A DNA stretch of 64,000 nucleotides, taken from the NCBI RefSeq assembly GCF_000717645.1, contig NZ_JNZZ01000028.1, positions 6,008 to 70,007 of the forward strand, given 5' to 3'. A model generated the notes under the pieces. The model was not told the origin of the DNA. It searched no databases and worked only from the letters and a program-made list of their open reading frames with translations. Positions 43,818-51,889 of the stretch are shown here, piece by piece. A program made the position numbers and the translations under genes. This stretch comes from Streptomyces californicus (GTDB taxonomy: Bacteria > Actinomycetota > Actinomycetes > Streptomycetales > Streptomycetaceae). Position 1 is the stretch's first letter; every line of letters starts with the position of its first letter.

Positions 43818-44225
43818 TCAGTGGGCGCCGACCAGCTCCCCGGAGGGGGCGGCGTCGGCGAGGGCGGCGAGCGCCGCCGTGTGGGCGTCCATCCGTTCGG
43901 CGGAGAGGATGGCCGCGGTGGTGTCGGCCCGGGACGCGGCCACCAGGAGCGCGCGGCCCGCGAGGGCGTGGGCGCGGCGGTGGAGCTGCGCCGGGGCGGC
44001 GTCGGTCAGACCGGCGTGCCGGGCGGGCGGGGCGCCGCGCAACCGGGCCACCTGCTCGGCGACGCGGTCGCCGGCCGCGGAGAGGCCCAGTTCGTCGGTG
44101 ACCGCGAGAAGGGCGGCCAGGTGCCCGGCGAGCTGGATGTCCAGCTCCTCCTCGCGGCTGCGGTGCGGAAAGTCCGCGTCGTCGGCCTGCGTGTGGACCG
44201 AGGGGCTGCGGATCGGCTCGTACAT
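43818..44225 (-). CDS. Conserved small protein of unknown function
   Basis: A 135-residue, Ala-rich, mostly helical protein (MYEPIRSPSVHTQADD start). There is no recognised domain, signal or membrane segment. It is convergent with pckG and 140 bases downstream of the aminotransferase gene on the same strand. GGAGGC lies eight bases before the ATG, and coding-strand third-position GC is typical, so the gene is probably real. Function cannot be proposed. Confidence 0.65.
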   Translation of the reverse strand: MYEPIRSPSVHTQADDADFPHRSREEELDIQLAGHLAALLAVTDELGLSAAGDRVAEQVARLRGAPPARHAGLTDAAPAQLHRRAHALAGRALLVAASRADTTAAILSAERMDAHTAALAALADAAPSGELVGAH

Positions 44226-44365
44226 GGATGGCCTCCCGATGGTGCGTGGGAACCATCCTACATTGGAACGAGTCTAAAGTTGTGTGTCATCCGGGACGGG
44301 GTCGGCCCGGATGGCGGGAGGCGATCGGCGGTGGGCGGGAGGGGTGGCCGGAAAACGCCCGGTGG

Positions 44366-45577
44366 CTACGGCTGCCCGTACCCGTCCAGGAAGTTTCCGA
44401 TCCTGGTCACGGCGTCGGTCAGATCCTCGACCGTCGGCAGCGTGACGATCCGGAAGTGATCGGGTTCCGGCCAGTTGAAGCCGGTGCCCTGCACGACCAT
44501 GATCTTCTCGGCGCGCAGCAGGTCCAGCACCATCTGCCGGTCGTCCTTGATCTTGTAGACCGCCGGGTCGAGCCGGGGGAAGAGGTACAGCGCCCCCTTC
44601 GGCTTCACACAGGTCACCCCGGGGATCGAGGTCAGCAGCTCGTACGCCGTGTCCCGCTGCTCCAGGATCCGGCCGCCGGGCAGCACCAGGTCCTCGATCG
44701 ACTGCCGCCCGCCGAGCGCGGTGGCCACCGCGTGCTGCGACGGCATGTTGGCGCAGAGCCGCATGTTGGCGAGGATCGTCAGCCCCTCGATGTACGAGGA
44801 GGCGTGCGCCTTCGGGCCGCAGACGGCCATCCAGCCGGAGCGGTAGCCGGCCACCCGGTAGTTCTTCGAGAGCCCGTTGAACGTCAGCACCATGAGGTCC
44901 GGGGCGAGCGCCGCCGTCGGGGTGTGGGTCGCGCCGTCGTACAGGATCCGGTCGTAGATCTCGTCGGAGCAGACGATCAGGTTGTGCCGCCGGGCGATCT
45001 CGGTGAGCCCGCGCAGCATCTCGTCGTCGTACACCGCGCCGGTCGGGTTGTTCGGGTTGATGATCACCAGGGCCTTGGTGCGGTCGGTGATCTTCCGCTC
45101 GATGTCCGCGAGGTCCGGCATCCAGTCGGCCTGCTCGTCGCAGCGGTAGTGCACGGCCGTTCCGCCCGCGAGCGACACCGAGGCGGTCCACAGCGGGTAG
45201 TCGGGGGCCGGGACGAGCACCTCGTCACCATCGTTGAGCAGGGCCTGCATCGACATCTGGATCAGCTCGGAGACGCCGTTGCCGAGGTAGACGTCCTCGA
45301 CGTCCAGGTCGATGCCCTTGGTCTGGTAGTGCTGCATCACCGCGCGGCGCGCCGACAGCAGGCCCTTCGCGTCGCCGTAGCCGTGTGCGCCCGCCACGTT
45401 GCGCAGGATGTCTTCCAGGATCTCCGGCGGGCATTCGAACCCGAACGCGGCGGGGTTGCCCGTGTTGAGCTTGAGGATGCGCTGACCGGCCGCTTCCAGC
45501 CGCATCGCCTCCTCCAGCACGGGACCCCGGATCTCGTAACAGACATTGGCGAGCTTCGTGGACTGGATGACCTGCAT
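44366..45577 (-). CDS. PLP-dependent aminotransferase, AlaA-like
   Basis: A 403-residue fold-type I aminotransferase with PLP Lys238 (SKNYRVAGYRSGW), NPNNPTGAVY and the C-terminal substrate Arg in HFRIVTLP. It resembles the AlaA/AlaT glutamate-pyruvate aminotransferases that make alanine. A longer upstream frame exists, but MQVIQSTKLANVCYEIRGP is the conserved family start, so 45577 is chosen. The gene stands alone. Confidence 0.92.
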   Translation of the reverse strand: MQVIQSTKLANVCYEIRGPVLEEAMRLEAAGQRILKLNTGNPAAFGFECPPEILEDILRNVAGAHGYGDAKGLLSARRAVMQHYQTKGIDLDVEDVYLGNGVSELIQMSMQALLNDGDEVLVPAPDYPLWTASVSLAGGTAVHYRCDEQADWMPDLADIERKITDRTKALVIINPNNPTGAVYDDEMLRGLTEIARRHNLIVCSDEIYDRILYDGATHTPTAALAPDLMVLTFNGLSKNYRVAGYRSGWMAVCGPKAHASSYIEGLTILANMRLCANMPSQHAVATALGGRQSIEDLVLPGGRILEQRDTAYELLTSIPGVTCVKPKGALYLFPRLDPAVYKIKDDRQMVLDLLRAEKIMVVQGTGFNWPEPDHFRIVTLPTVEDLTDAVTRIGNFLDGYGQP

Positions 45578-45931
45578 GTCCGCGAGCTTACGGCGGCGTT
45601 TCGCGGGGTGCGCGGGGATTGCTCCGGTTGTACCCGGCCGGGGGCGCGGACCGTTCCCCGGCCGTCTTCCATCGTCATGCCCGTCGCCGCCCCGGACCGT
45701 GGGATGGCCCGGTCGGGGCGGCGTCGCGGCTTGGAATGGCGGCGTGAGCGGTGTGGGCGGCCGCACCGGGTGAGATGCGCCACGCGGGGTCGGGGCGCGG
45801 GGGAGGCTTCCGGCCGCCGGGGCGGCGCGGTGCGGCGGGTTCTCCGTACGGCACGGTCCCGCCGGGGCCGGGGCCGGGGACCGAGGCGGCGGCTGGTCGG
45901 CGGTTCCTCCGTTCCGCCCCTCACCCCGCCC
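45578..45931. other. 354-base gap, no gene seen
   Basis: Very GC-rich spacer holding the promoter region of the aminotransferase gene and the region after the N-acetyltransferase gene. No protein-like frame, hairpin or repeat stands out. Confidence 0.6.
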
Positions 45932-46744
45932 TCACTCCGGGAGGCGGGTGCCCTCCGGGAGCTGGATGCCGAAGTCGTCCGCCAGGACCCGCAGCGCCTC
46001 GTCGCCGTCCTTCAGCACCCGCTCCGTGATCGTGCCGTCGTCCGCCGTCTCCACCAGGTCGAGCCCCGCCAGCGCGAGATGGCTGCCGACGCGGGTGCGC
46101 TGCGCGTACACGGCCTGGCGGAACGGGGAGCGCGGGTACGTCGCGATGAACCAGTTGATCACCTCGTAGTCCGGGGCCTCGTACGGCTCCAGGGTGAACG
46201 TGTACTGCGGCTCCCACGCCCCGCCCTTCTCCACCTGCAGCTCCCACATCGGCAGCGGGCCGGTGTGCGGCACGTGGACGAGGCGGTGGTGGCGGGGCGT
46301 GTCGAACAGCTCGGCGCCCTCCACCAGTTCGATCGGTTCCAGCAGTGAGCCGATCGCGCCGAATCCGACGTCCGCCAGATACGGGTGCGGCTCCCCGGCC
46401 ACGTCCACCCGCATGAGCATGTGCGTACGGGGACGGATGTCGCCCGGCGCGGCGCCCACCACCACCCGGGCGGCCAGCGGGGTCACGGTGAAGCCGATCT
46501 GCCGCAGCACGGCGGAGAAGAGGGTGTTGTGCTCGTAGCAGTACCCGCCGCGCCGGCCGCGGACGAGCTTGGCCTCCAGATCGTCGAGCGCGAGCGACGG
46601 GGCGGAGCCGAGGACCGGGTCCAGATTCTCGAACGGGATGCCGAGCAGGTGGGCGCGGAGCACGGACCGCAGCACCTCCAGCGTGGGGCGGGGTTCACCG
46701 GTCCAGCCGATACGGGCGAAGTAGGCGTCGAGGTCGAGTGTCAT
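45932..46744 (-). CDS. Arylamine N-acetyltransferase
   Basis: A 270-residue enzyme with the complete Cys-His-Asp triad: Cys69 (RGGYCYEHN), His in RTHMLM and Asp in YLADVGFG. It transfers acetyl (or other acyl) groups from CoA to arylamines and hydrazines; in actinomycetes some relatives act as amide synthases in antibiotic clusters. No such cluster genes surround it here, so a detoxifying or general role is more likely. The start MTLDLDAYFARIG at 46744 fits the family. Confidence 0.94.
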   Translation of the reverse strand: MTLDLDAYFARIGWTGEPRPTLEVLRSVLRAHLLGIPFENLDPVLGSAPSLALDDLEAKLVRGRRGGYCYEHNTLFSAVLRQIGFTVTPLAARVVVGAAPGDIRPRTHMLMRVDVAGEPHPYLADVGFGAIGSLLEPIELVEGAELFDTPRHHRLVHVPHTGPLPMWELQVEKGGAWEPQYTFTLEPYEAPDYEVINWFIATYPRSPFRQAVYAQRTRVGSHLALAGLDLVETADDGTITERVLKDGDEALRVLADDFGIQLPEGTRLPE

Positions 46745-46850
46745 ACGCCGACCGTACGCAGCCGGGGTGCGGGCGCGCCTCCGACCGGGGGCCGACATCG
46801 GCGGGCGGGGGCTCGGTCGCTGGACCGGGGGCCTGCGACGGAGGAGCGCG

Positions 46851-46906
46851 GACCGGGGTGAGTGGACCGGGGTGAGTGGACCGAGGGGCGTGGACCGAGG
46901 GGCGTG
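46851..46906. repeat. Four 14-bp tandem repeats upstream of the small protein gene
   Basis: GACCGGGGTGAGTG occurs twice (46851-46864, 46865-46878), followed by two copies of the variant GACCGAGGGGCGTG (46879-46892, 46893-46906). The surrounding gap (46745-47060) has no gene. Confidence 0.75.
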
Positions 46907-47060
46907 GGCCGGGATGCGCGCCGGGGAGGTGTGCCGGGCGGAGAGCGGCGGCCGGGGAGGTGCGGTCCGGCCCCTGGGCGGACGGGTGCTGACCGACCGA
47001 CGGGCTCAGATCTTGCTCAACTCGCGTGCGAGCCGGCCAGGCCCGGGTAACAGTGCCCCC

Positions 47061-47393
47061 ATGAGCATGTTCCGGAAGCCCCAGCCCCTCGCCGTCCTCG
47101 TCGTCCGCGACGCCCCCGACGTCGTCGCGGACCTGCGGCGCGCGCTGGAGACGGCCGGGGAGACCGAGCGCCCCGGACTGGAGCGCGCCCTCGCCCTGGC
47201 CGAGCGGTCCGCCGCGCGACCGGAGGCGGAACTGCGCTGCCGGTGGGTGCGCCAACGGCTGGACTCCTCCGGGTACACGGGCCCGGCGGACTCCGTGGAG
47301 GCCATCAAGACCCTCCGCCAGGCCGAGCCCGGCCTGTCGCTGCTCCAGGCGGCGACGTACGCGAAGGAGACCGCGGCGGCGGAAGCCTGCTGA
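47061..47393 (+). CDS. Conserved small protein of unknown function
   Basis: A 110-residue soluble protein, helical, with no recognised domain (MSMFRKPQPLAVLVVRD start; ends KETAAAEAC). Codon pattern is typical of a real gene. The central WVRQRLDSSGYTGPADSVEAI and the end resemble a ribosomal L7/L12-C-terminal-like small protein found in streptomycetes, but I am not sure of this. It is convergent with the oxidoreductase gene. Confidence 0.65.
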   Translation: MSMFRKPQPLAVLVVRDAPDVVADLRRALETAGETERPGLERALALAERSAARPEAELRCRWVRQRLDSSGYTGPADSVEAIKTLRQAEPGLSLLQAATYAKETAAAEAC

Positions 47394-47473
47394 CCGGGTC
47401 CGACCGCCCGGCCCGGCCCTGCCCGGTCCGGCACGGCCGAACGGTCCTGCCCGGCCCCGCCGCATCCGTTCCG

Positions 47474-48292
47474 TCAGACGCCCTCCATCGCCCCCGACGA
47501 CGCGATCAGCAGCGCCGTGTCCACGCCCTGCTCCCGGGCCGTACGGAGCAGCGCCGCGTCCCCGGCCTCCGCCACGGCCGCGCTGGTGGGGTCCTCGGGC
47601 GCCGGGCCGCCCGCGTACGCCGCCGTCGACGGGGCCATCGCCGTCAGCCACTCCGCCACCAGGGCGCCGAACGCCTTCTGGTCGATCCCCGCCTCCGCCA
47701 CCAGCGCCGCCGCGTGCCGGGCCCCGGCGAACATGGCGGTCATCGCGCTGAGCAGCGCCACGTCCTGGAGCGCGGCGAGTCCCGGGTCGGCGCCGACGTA
47801 CCGGGTGGCGGCGGGTACGGCCAGCACCTCGCGGTGGGCGTCGAAGACCTCGCGGGAGCCGCTGTAGAAGACGTAGCCGCCCGCCTCCGGCACCCCGACC
47901 ATCGGCGGCACCGCCATGATCCCGCCGTCCAGGAAGCGGGCGCCGCGCCCGCTCGCCCACGCCGCCCGGGAGCGCGATTCGGCCGGGGTGGAGGTGGTGA
48001 GGTCGACCAGGTCCCTGCCGCCGAGATCGGCGTCGGCCAGCGCCTCGCGGACCGAGGCGTCGTCCAGGAGGCAGGTGACGACGAGCGGGCTCGCGGCCAC
48101 CGCCTCCGCCGCCGTGGCGGCCACCCGCGCGCCCGCTGCGGCGAGTTCGGCGGTACGGCCGGGGCTGCGGTTCCAGACGGTCAGCCGGTGGCCGGCGGCG
48201 AGCCAGGTACGGGCGAGAGCGGCGCCCATCGCGCCGAGGCCGAGCAGGGTGAGAGGAGCGGGGGACGTGGAGTCAACGGTGGTGTCAGGCAT
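47474..48292 (-). CDS. NAD(P)-binding beta-hydroxyacid dehydrogenase / imine reductase-like protein
   Basis: A 272-residue protein with a Rossmann motif near the N-terminus (LLGLGAMGAALA) and a helical C-terminal half. The family covers 3-hydroxyisobutyrate dehydrogenases and imine reductases. The position of the usual catalytic Lys lies in LQDVALLSAMTAMF, where no Lys is seen, which favours an imine-reductase-like enzyme. It is divergent from an HxlR-type regulator, a common arrangement for a redox-inducible reductase. Confidence 0.85.
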   Translation of the reverse strand: MPDTTVDSTSPAPLTLLGLGAMGAALARTWLAAGHRLTVWNRSPGRTAELAAAGARVAATAAEAVAASPLVVTCLLDDASVREALADADLGGRDLVDLTTSTPAESRSRAAWASGRGARFLDGGIMAVPPMVGVPEAGGYVFYSGSREVFDAHREVLAVPAATRYVGADPGLAALQDVALLSAMTAMFAGARHAAALVAEAGIDQKAFGALVAEWLTAMAPSTAAYAGGPAPEDPTSAAVAEAGDAALLRTAREQGVDTALLIASSGAMEGV

Positions 48293-48388
48293 GGCGATTA
48301 GGCTGGTCGACGGCGCGAGGGGCGACAAGTACGCACTATGGAGTGGGTGGTTACCTCGTGGTGAGTGACCAGGTGGGAGGGGCGGGCG

Positions 48389-48892
48389 ATGCGGATCGTA
48401 CGGCGGCCGGGGGCTTTCGTCTGCGGGATCGACGCGGCGATGGACGTGATCGGCGGCAAGTGGAAGGTGCTCATCCTGTGGGCGTTGAACGAACGGACCT
48501 GCCGCTTCGGTGAGTTGCGCCGGGCGGTGCCCGGGGTGACGGAGAAGGTGCTCAGCTCGCACCTGCGGGAGCTGGAGGACGACGGCATCGTGCACCGCGA
48601 GGTGTACGCCGAAGTGCCGCCGCGCGTGGAGTATTCGCTCACGCCGCTGGGCCTCTCGCTGAACGCCGCCCTGGAGCCGCTGGGGCAGTGGGGGCGCGAC
48701 CACATCTACCGGGGTACGGGCGAGGCCCCGGGCCAGGGTGAGGCCGCGGATCCGGGTGCGGAAGCCGGTGCGGGCACGGCGGGTTCGGGTTCGGGCGAGA
48801 GCGCGGGCGCGAGAACCGGTGAGGGCGCGGGGGCCCACGCGGACGCGGGCGTGCCCGAGCCCGTGGTGGGTCTCGGGTACGGGCAGCGGTAG
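48389..48892 (+). CDS. HxlR-family transcriptional regulator
   Basis: A 167-residue regulator; residues 10-100 form the HxlR winged helix (IGGKWKVLILWAL, RFGELRRAVPGVTEKVLSSHLREL). Cys12 near the start is the position used for redox sensing in several relatives. The last 55 residues are a Gly/Ala/Glu-rich low-complexity tail. The ATG at 48389 has GGGAGG about nine bases upstream; a GTG at 48365 is less likely. It probably controls the divergent reductase gene. Confidence 0.88.
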   Translation: MRIVRRPGAFVCGIDAAMDVIGGKWKVLILWALNERTCRFGELRRAVPGVTEKVLSSHLRELEDDGIVHREVYAEVPPRVEYSLTPLGLSLNAALEPLGQWGRDHIYRGTGEAPGQGEAADPGAEAGAGTAGSGSGESAGARTGEGAGAHADAGVPEPVVGLGYGQR

Positions 48893-49014
48893 GGCCGGCC
48901 GCGCCCCGCGCGGCCGGAATCAGCCCCTTGTGATGGCCGGACATCTGCGCCAACATGCGCATGTCAAAAGCCGGAAGATCTCCGGCCCATGGCATCACCG
49001 GAGGTACCCCCCAC

Positions 49015-49926
49015 ATGAACAAGCCTCTCGCCGGTGCGTTTCTTGCCGCCCTGCTCCTCGGAGCCGGCGCCGCGCCCGTCACCGCAGCCGAATCCGCCGG
49101 GAACGCGAGCGCGGTTCCGGCCGCAGCCGCAGCACCCGCCGTCGACTCTCCGACCGCCGTGCCGGGCGCGGCCGCAGCCGCCCCCAAGGCGAAGGCCGTG
49201 ACCTTCGCCGGGACCGTGGCCCTCAGCAACTGCTCGGGCTCCGTGGTCCGTTCGCCCGACGCCGCCCCCACCGACCCCGCCCTCGTACTCTCCAACGGGC
49301 ACTGCCTGGAGTCCGGCTTCCCCGGCCCCGGCGAGGTCGTCGTCGACCAGCCGTCGTCCCGGACCTTCACCCTGCTCAACGCCTCGGGCAGCGGCATCGG
49401 CACGGTGAAGGCGAGCAAGGTCGCGTACGGCACGATGACCGACACCGACCTCTCGCTCTACGAACTCACCTCCACCTACCAGCAGATCGAGGACGGCTAC
49501 GGCATCCGCGCACTGGAGCTGGAGACCGCCCACCCGACGGCGGGTACCGCCATCACGGTCGCCTCCGGCTACTGGAAGCGCACCTATAGCTGCGACATCG
49601 ACGGCTTCGTTCACCAGCTCAAGGAAGGCCGGTGGACCTGGAAGGACTCGGTCCGCTACACCCCGGAGTGCCAGACCATCGGCGGCACGTCCGGCTCGCC
49701 GGTGATCGACGACGCCACCGGCAAGGTGGTCGCCGTCAACAACACCGGCAACGAGAGCGGCCAGGAGTGCACGGACAACAACCCGTGCGAGGTGGACGAG
49801 AACGGCGAGGTCACCGTCCGCGAGGGCATCAACTACGCCCAGCAGACGTACACCATGGTCCCGTGCATCGGGGCCGCCAGCAAGATCGACCTCGACCGTG
49901 AGGGCTGCGCGCTCCCCAAGCCGTAG
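49015..49926 (+). CDS. Secreted trypsin-like serine protease
   Basis: A 303-residue protein with a Sec signal peptide (about 1-24, ending VTAAES), a low-complexity Ala/Pro pro-region to about residue 58, and an S1-family domain. The triad is visible as His96 (SNGHCLE), Asp145 (DTDLSLYEL) and Ser226 (GGTSGSPV). Four or more Cys residues suggest disulfides. GGAGGT lies ten bases before the ATG. It is monocistronic and ends in a strong hairpin shared with the TetR gene. Confidence 0.9.
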   Translation: MNKPLAGAFLAALLLGAGAAPVTAAESAGNASAVPAAAAAPAVDSPTAVPGAAAAAPKAKAVTFAGTVALSNCSGSVVRSPDAAPTDPALVLSNGHCLESGFPGPGEVVVDQPSSRTFTLLNASGSGIGTVKASKVAYGTMTDTDLSLYELTSTYQQIEDGYGIRALELETAHPTAGTAITVASGYWKRTYSCDIDGFVHQLKEGRWTWKDSVRYTPECQTIGGTSGSPVIDDATGKVVAVNNTGNESGQECTDNNPCEVDENGEVTVREGINYAQQTYTMVPCIGAASKIDLDREGCALPKP

Positions 49927-49942
49927 CCGTCCCGCCGCATCA

Positions 49943-49986
49943 GCGCGTCGGCCGGACCCGGCCCCGGTCAGGTCCGGCCGACGCGC
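49943..49986. terminator. Bidirectional terminator between protease and TetR genes
   Basis: Perfect 16-bp arms 49943-49958 and 49971-49986 (GCGCGTCGGCCGGACC and complement) with a 12-base loop. The right arm covers the last codons of the TetR gene. Confidence 0.85.
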
Positions 49987-50789
49987 GCCGCCTCGATCCC
50001 GTCCAGCAGCACCCCGAGCCCCGCCCGGAACGTCTCGCGGGCCTCCCGCTCCAGGTACGGCACGGCTTCGGCGCCCCCGGGGTCCTCGTCCGGATACGGC
50101 TCCACCGCCCCCTCCGCCTCCGCCTCCAGGCCGCTCACGGCCGGGAAGCGCTCCGCGAAATCCGGGACCAGCTCCAGCAGGGCCGCCGAGCGCGCCGCCC
50201 ACCACTCCTCGTCGCTGCTCCCCGTCGCCGCCGCTGCCCGCCGGGCGTCCGCCACCGCCTGCGCCGAGCCCCGGACGAACGGGAACAGGGTCCCCACCAG
50301 TCGCCGCAGAGTCCCCGCCGGCAGTCCGGTCGCCCGCAGCAGAGCCAGCAGCGTGTCCAGCCCCGCGTACTCGTGCGGACCCAGCACCGGTCGCGCCTGC
50401 GAGACCTGGAGCACCCAGGGGTGGCGGACGTAGAACTCCAGGACCTCTCCGGCCCAGGCGGTCAGCGCCGCCCGCCAGCCGGCCGACTCCTGGTATGAGC
50501 GCGGCAGTTCGGCGTGGACGGCGTCGTACATCAGGTCCAGCAGCTCGCTCTTGCCGGGGACGTGGGTGTAGAGCGCCATCGCCGTGCGCCCGAGCCGGTC
50601 ACCCACCGCGCGCATCGACAGCGCGTCCATGCCCTCCTCGTCCGCGATCGCCACGGCGGCGGCCACGATCGCGTCCACGCTCAGCCGGGGCTTGGGTCCC
50701 GGGCCGGTGCGGGCGGGCGGCGGTGCCTCGGCGCGCCAGAGGAGGGAGAGGGTGCGGCGCGGATCGCCCTGCCCGGCGAAGACCACCAC
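49968..50789 (-). CDS. TetR/AcrR-family repressor
   Basis: A 273-residue regulator: helix-turn-helix at about 30-75 (MRAVGDRLGRTAMALYTHV) and the TetR_C-type ligand domain common in streptomycetes (EVLEFYVRHPWVLQV). The frame is open to 51266, but GTG at 50789 has AAGGAG six bases upstream; an ATG at 50834 would put one operator copy inside the gene. It is divergent from the siderophore-interacting protein gene, which is its likely target. Confidence 0.88.
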   Translation of the reverse strand: MVVFAGQGDPRRTLSLLWRAEAPPPARTGPGPKPRLSVDAIVAAAVAIADEEGMDALSMRAVGDRLGRTAMALYTHVPGKSELLDLMYDAVHAELPRSYQESAGWRAALTAWAGEVLEFYVRHPWVLQVSQARPVLGPHEYAGLDTLLALLRATGLPAGTLRRLVGTLFPFVRGSAQAVADARRAAAATGSSDEEWWAARSAALLELVPDFAERFPAVSGLEAEAEGAVEPYPDEDPGGAEAVPYLEREARETFRAGLGVLLDGIEAARVGRT

Positions 50790-50799
50790 TTGCGACTCC

Positions 50800-50844
50800 T
50801 TACGGCGTAAAGTAACGTCCGGCGGGTAATTCATTACGCCGTAA
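50800..50844. promoter_or_regulatory. Pair of TTACGSCGTAA operator sites
   Basis: TTACGGCGTAA (50800-50810) and its exact reverse complement TTACGCCGTAA (50834-50844), each nearly palindromic, 34 bases apart in the divergent promoter region. They are the probable binding sites of the TetR-family protein. Confidence 0.8.
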
Positions 50845-50880
50845 GGTATCAAGTCGCACCGGGAGAGGGGTCGGGTCGCC

Positions 50881-51729
50881 ATGGGGCAGGGGCTGCCGGT
50901 CACGTACGTACGGGTCGTGGGCGTCGAGCGGGTCACCCCCGGGACGGCCAGGGTTTCCTTCACCGCCGACGAGCTGCCCGGGCTCCTGGAGGACCGCCCG
51001 GACCAGCAGATGAAGCTCTGCCTGCCCCGCGCCGGACAGGCCGCGCCCCGGCTGCCGGAGCGGAGCGCCGACGATCCGTACGGCATGCGCTGGTACGAGG
51101 CGTACCTCGCGGTCCCGGAGGCGGAGCGACCCTGGATGCGCGGCTTCACCGTCCGCTCGTACGACCGTGAACGCAACGTGATGGCCGTGGACTTCGTGCT
51201 GCACGGCGCGGACGGGCCCGCCTCCCGCTGGGGTGCGGCGGCCCGGGCCGGCGACGTCCTCGGCATGGTCGGCCCGTCTTCCCTCTATGCCCGGCCGCTG
51301 CCCGCCGCCCGGCGGATGCTCCTCGCCGGGGACGAGACCGCGCTCCCGGCCATCGCCACGGTGCTGGAGGCGCTGCCGGCCGGGACCGGGGCCGTCGTGT
51401 ACGCCGAGGTCGCGGACGCGGCGGAGGAGCGGGAGTTGCCCGCCCCGCCGGGCGGCGCCGAGGTCCGCTGGGTGCACCGCGACCGGGGCGGCTCGCTGGT
51501 GGCGGCCGTACGGGGGGCCGGGGCGGACCTCGACGGGGTGGACGCCGCGTGGGTGGCGGGCGAGGCGTCCGCCGTGCGGGCGCTCCGCCGCCACCTGGTC
51601 GAGGACCGTGAACTGCCCAAGTCGGCCGTCGAGTTCAGCGGCTACTGGCGGCGCGCCCTCACCCAGGACGACGCGCCGACCGAGGAAGACCTCGCCGAGG
51701 CCGCCGAACGCGCCGCCGACGCCTCGTGA
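50881..51729 (+). CDS. Siderophore-interacting flavoprotein (ViuB/SIP family reductase)
   Basis: A 282-residue protein with an FAD-binding beta-barrel (RGFTVRSYDRE), the NAD(P)-domain motif AGDETALPAI and the family C-terminus SGYWRRAL. Such enzymes reduce ferric siderophores in the cytoplasm to release iron. Control by the divergent TetR protein is likely, through the paired sites upstream. I see no iron-box (DmdR-type) in the short promoter region. The last codons lie in a degenerate repeat array. Confidence 0.92.
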   Translation: MGQGLPVTYVRVVGVERVTPGTARVSFTADELPGLLEDRPDQQMKLCLPRAGQAAPRLPERSADDPYGMRWYEAYLAVPEAERPWMRGFTVRSYDRERNVMAVDFVLHGADGPASRWGAAARAGDVLGMVGPSSLYARPLPAARRMLLAGDETALPAIATVLEALPAGTGAVVYAEVADAAEERELPAPPGGAEVRWVHRDRGGSLVAAVRGAGADLDGVDAAWVAGEASAVRALRRHLVEDRELPKSAVEFSGYWRRALTQDDAPTEEDLAEAAERAADAS

Positions 51730-51889
51730 TCGTCAGGCGCCGAACGCGCGGCCGATGCCTCGTGACGTCAGCCGCCGACGCCTCGTAGCGTCAGGCCGCG
51801 CGCCGCCGCCTCGTCGTGACGAACGCGCGCGCCCGCGCTTCGTGGCGTCGGCCGCCGAACGCGCCGCCGACGCCACGTGATCGTCAGGC
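51700..51889. repeat. Degenerate direct-repeat array spanning two convergent gene ends
   Basis: A 39-base segment at 51700-51738 recurs at 51851-51889 with one mismatch; degenerate partial copies of GCCGACGCCTCGT fill the space between. The first copy contains the stop of the flavoprotein gene, the last the stop of the deacylase gene. Confidence 0.85.

Noticed and set aside
45932..46744. Arylamine N-acetyltransferase as an antibiotic amide synthase
   Set aside because: No polyketide or peptide biosynthesis genes surround it; the PEPCK/aminotransferase context is ordinary chromosome.
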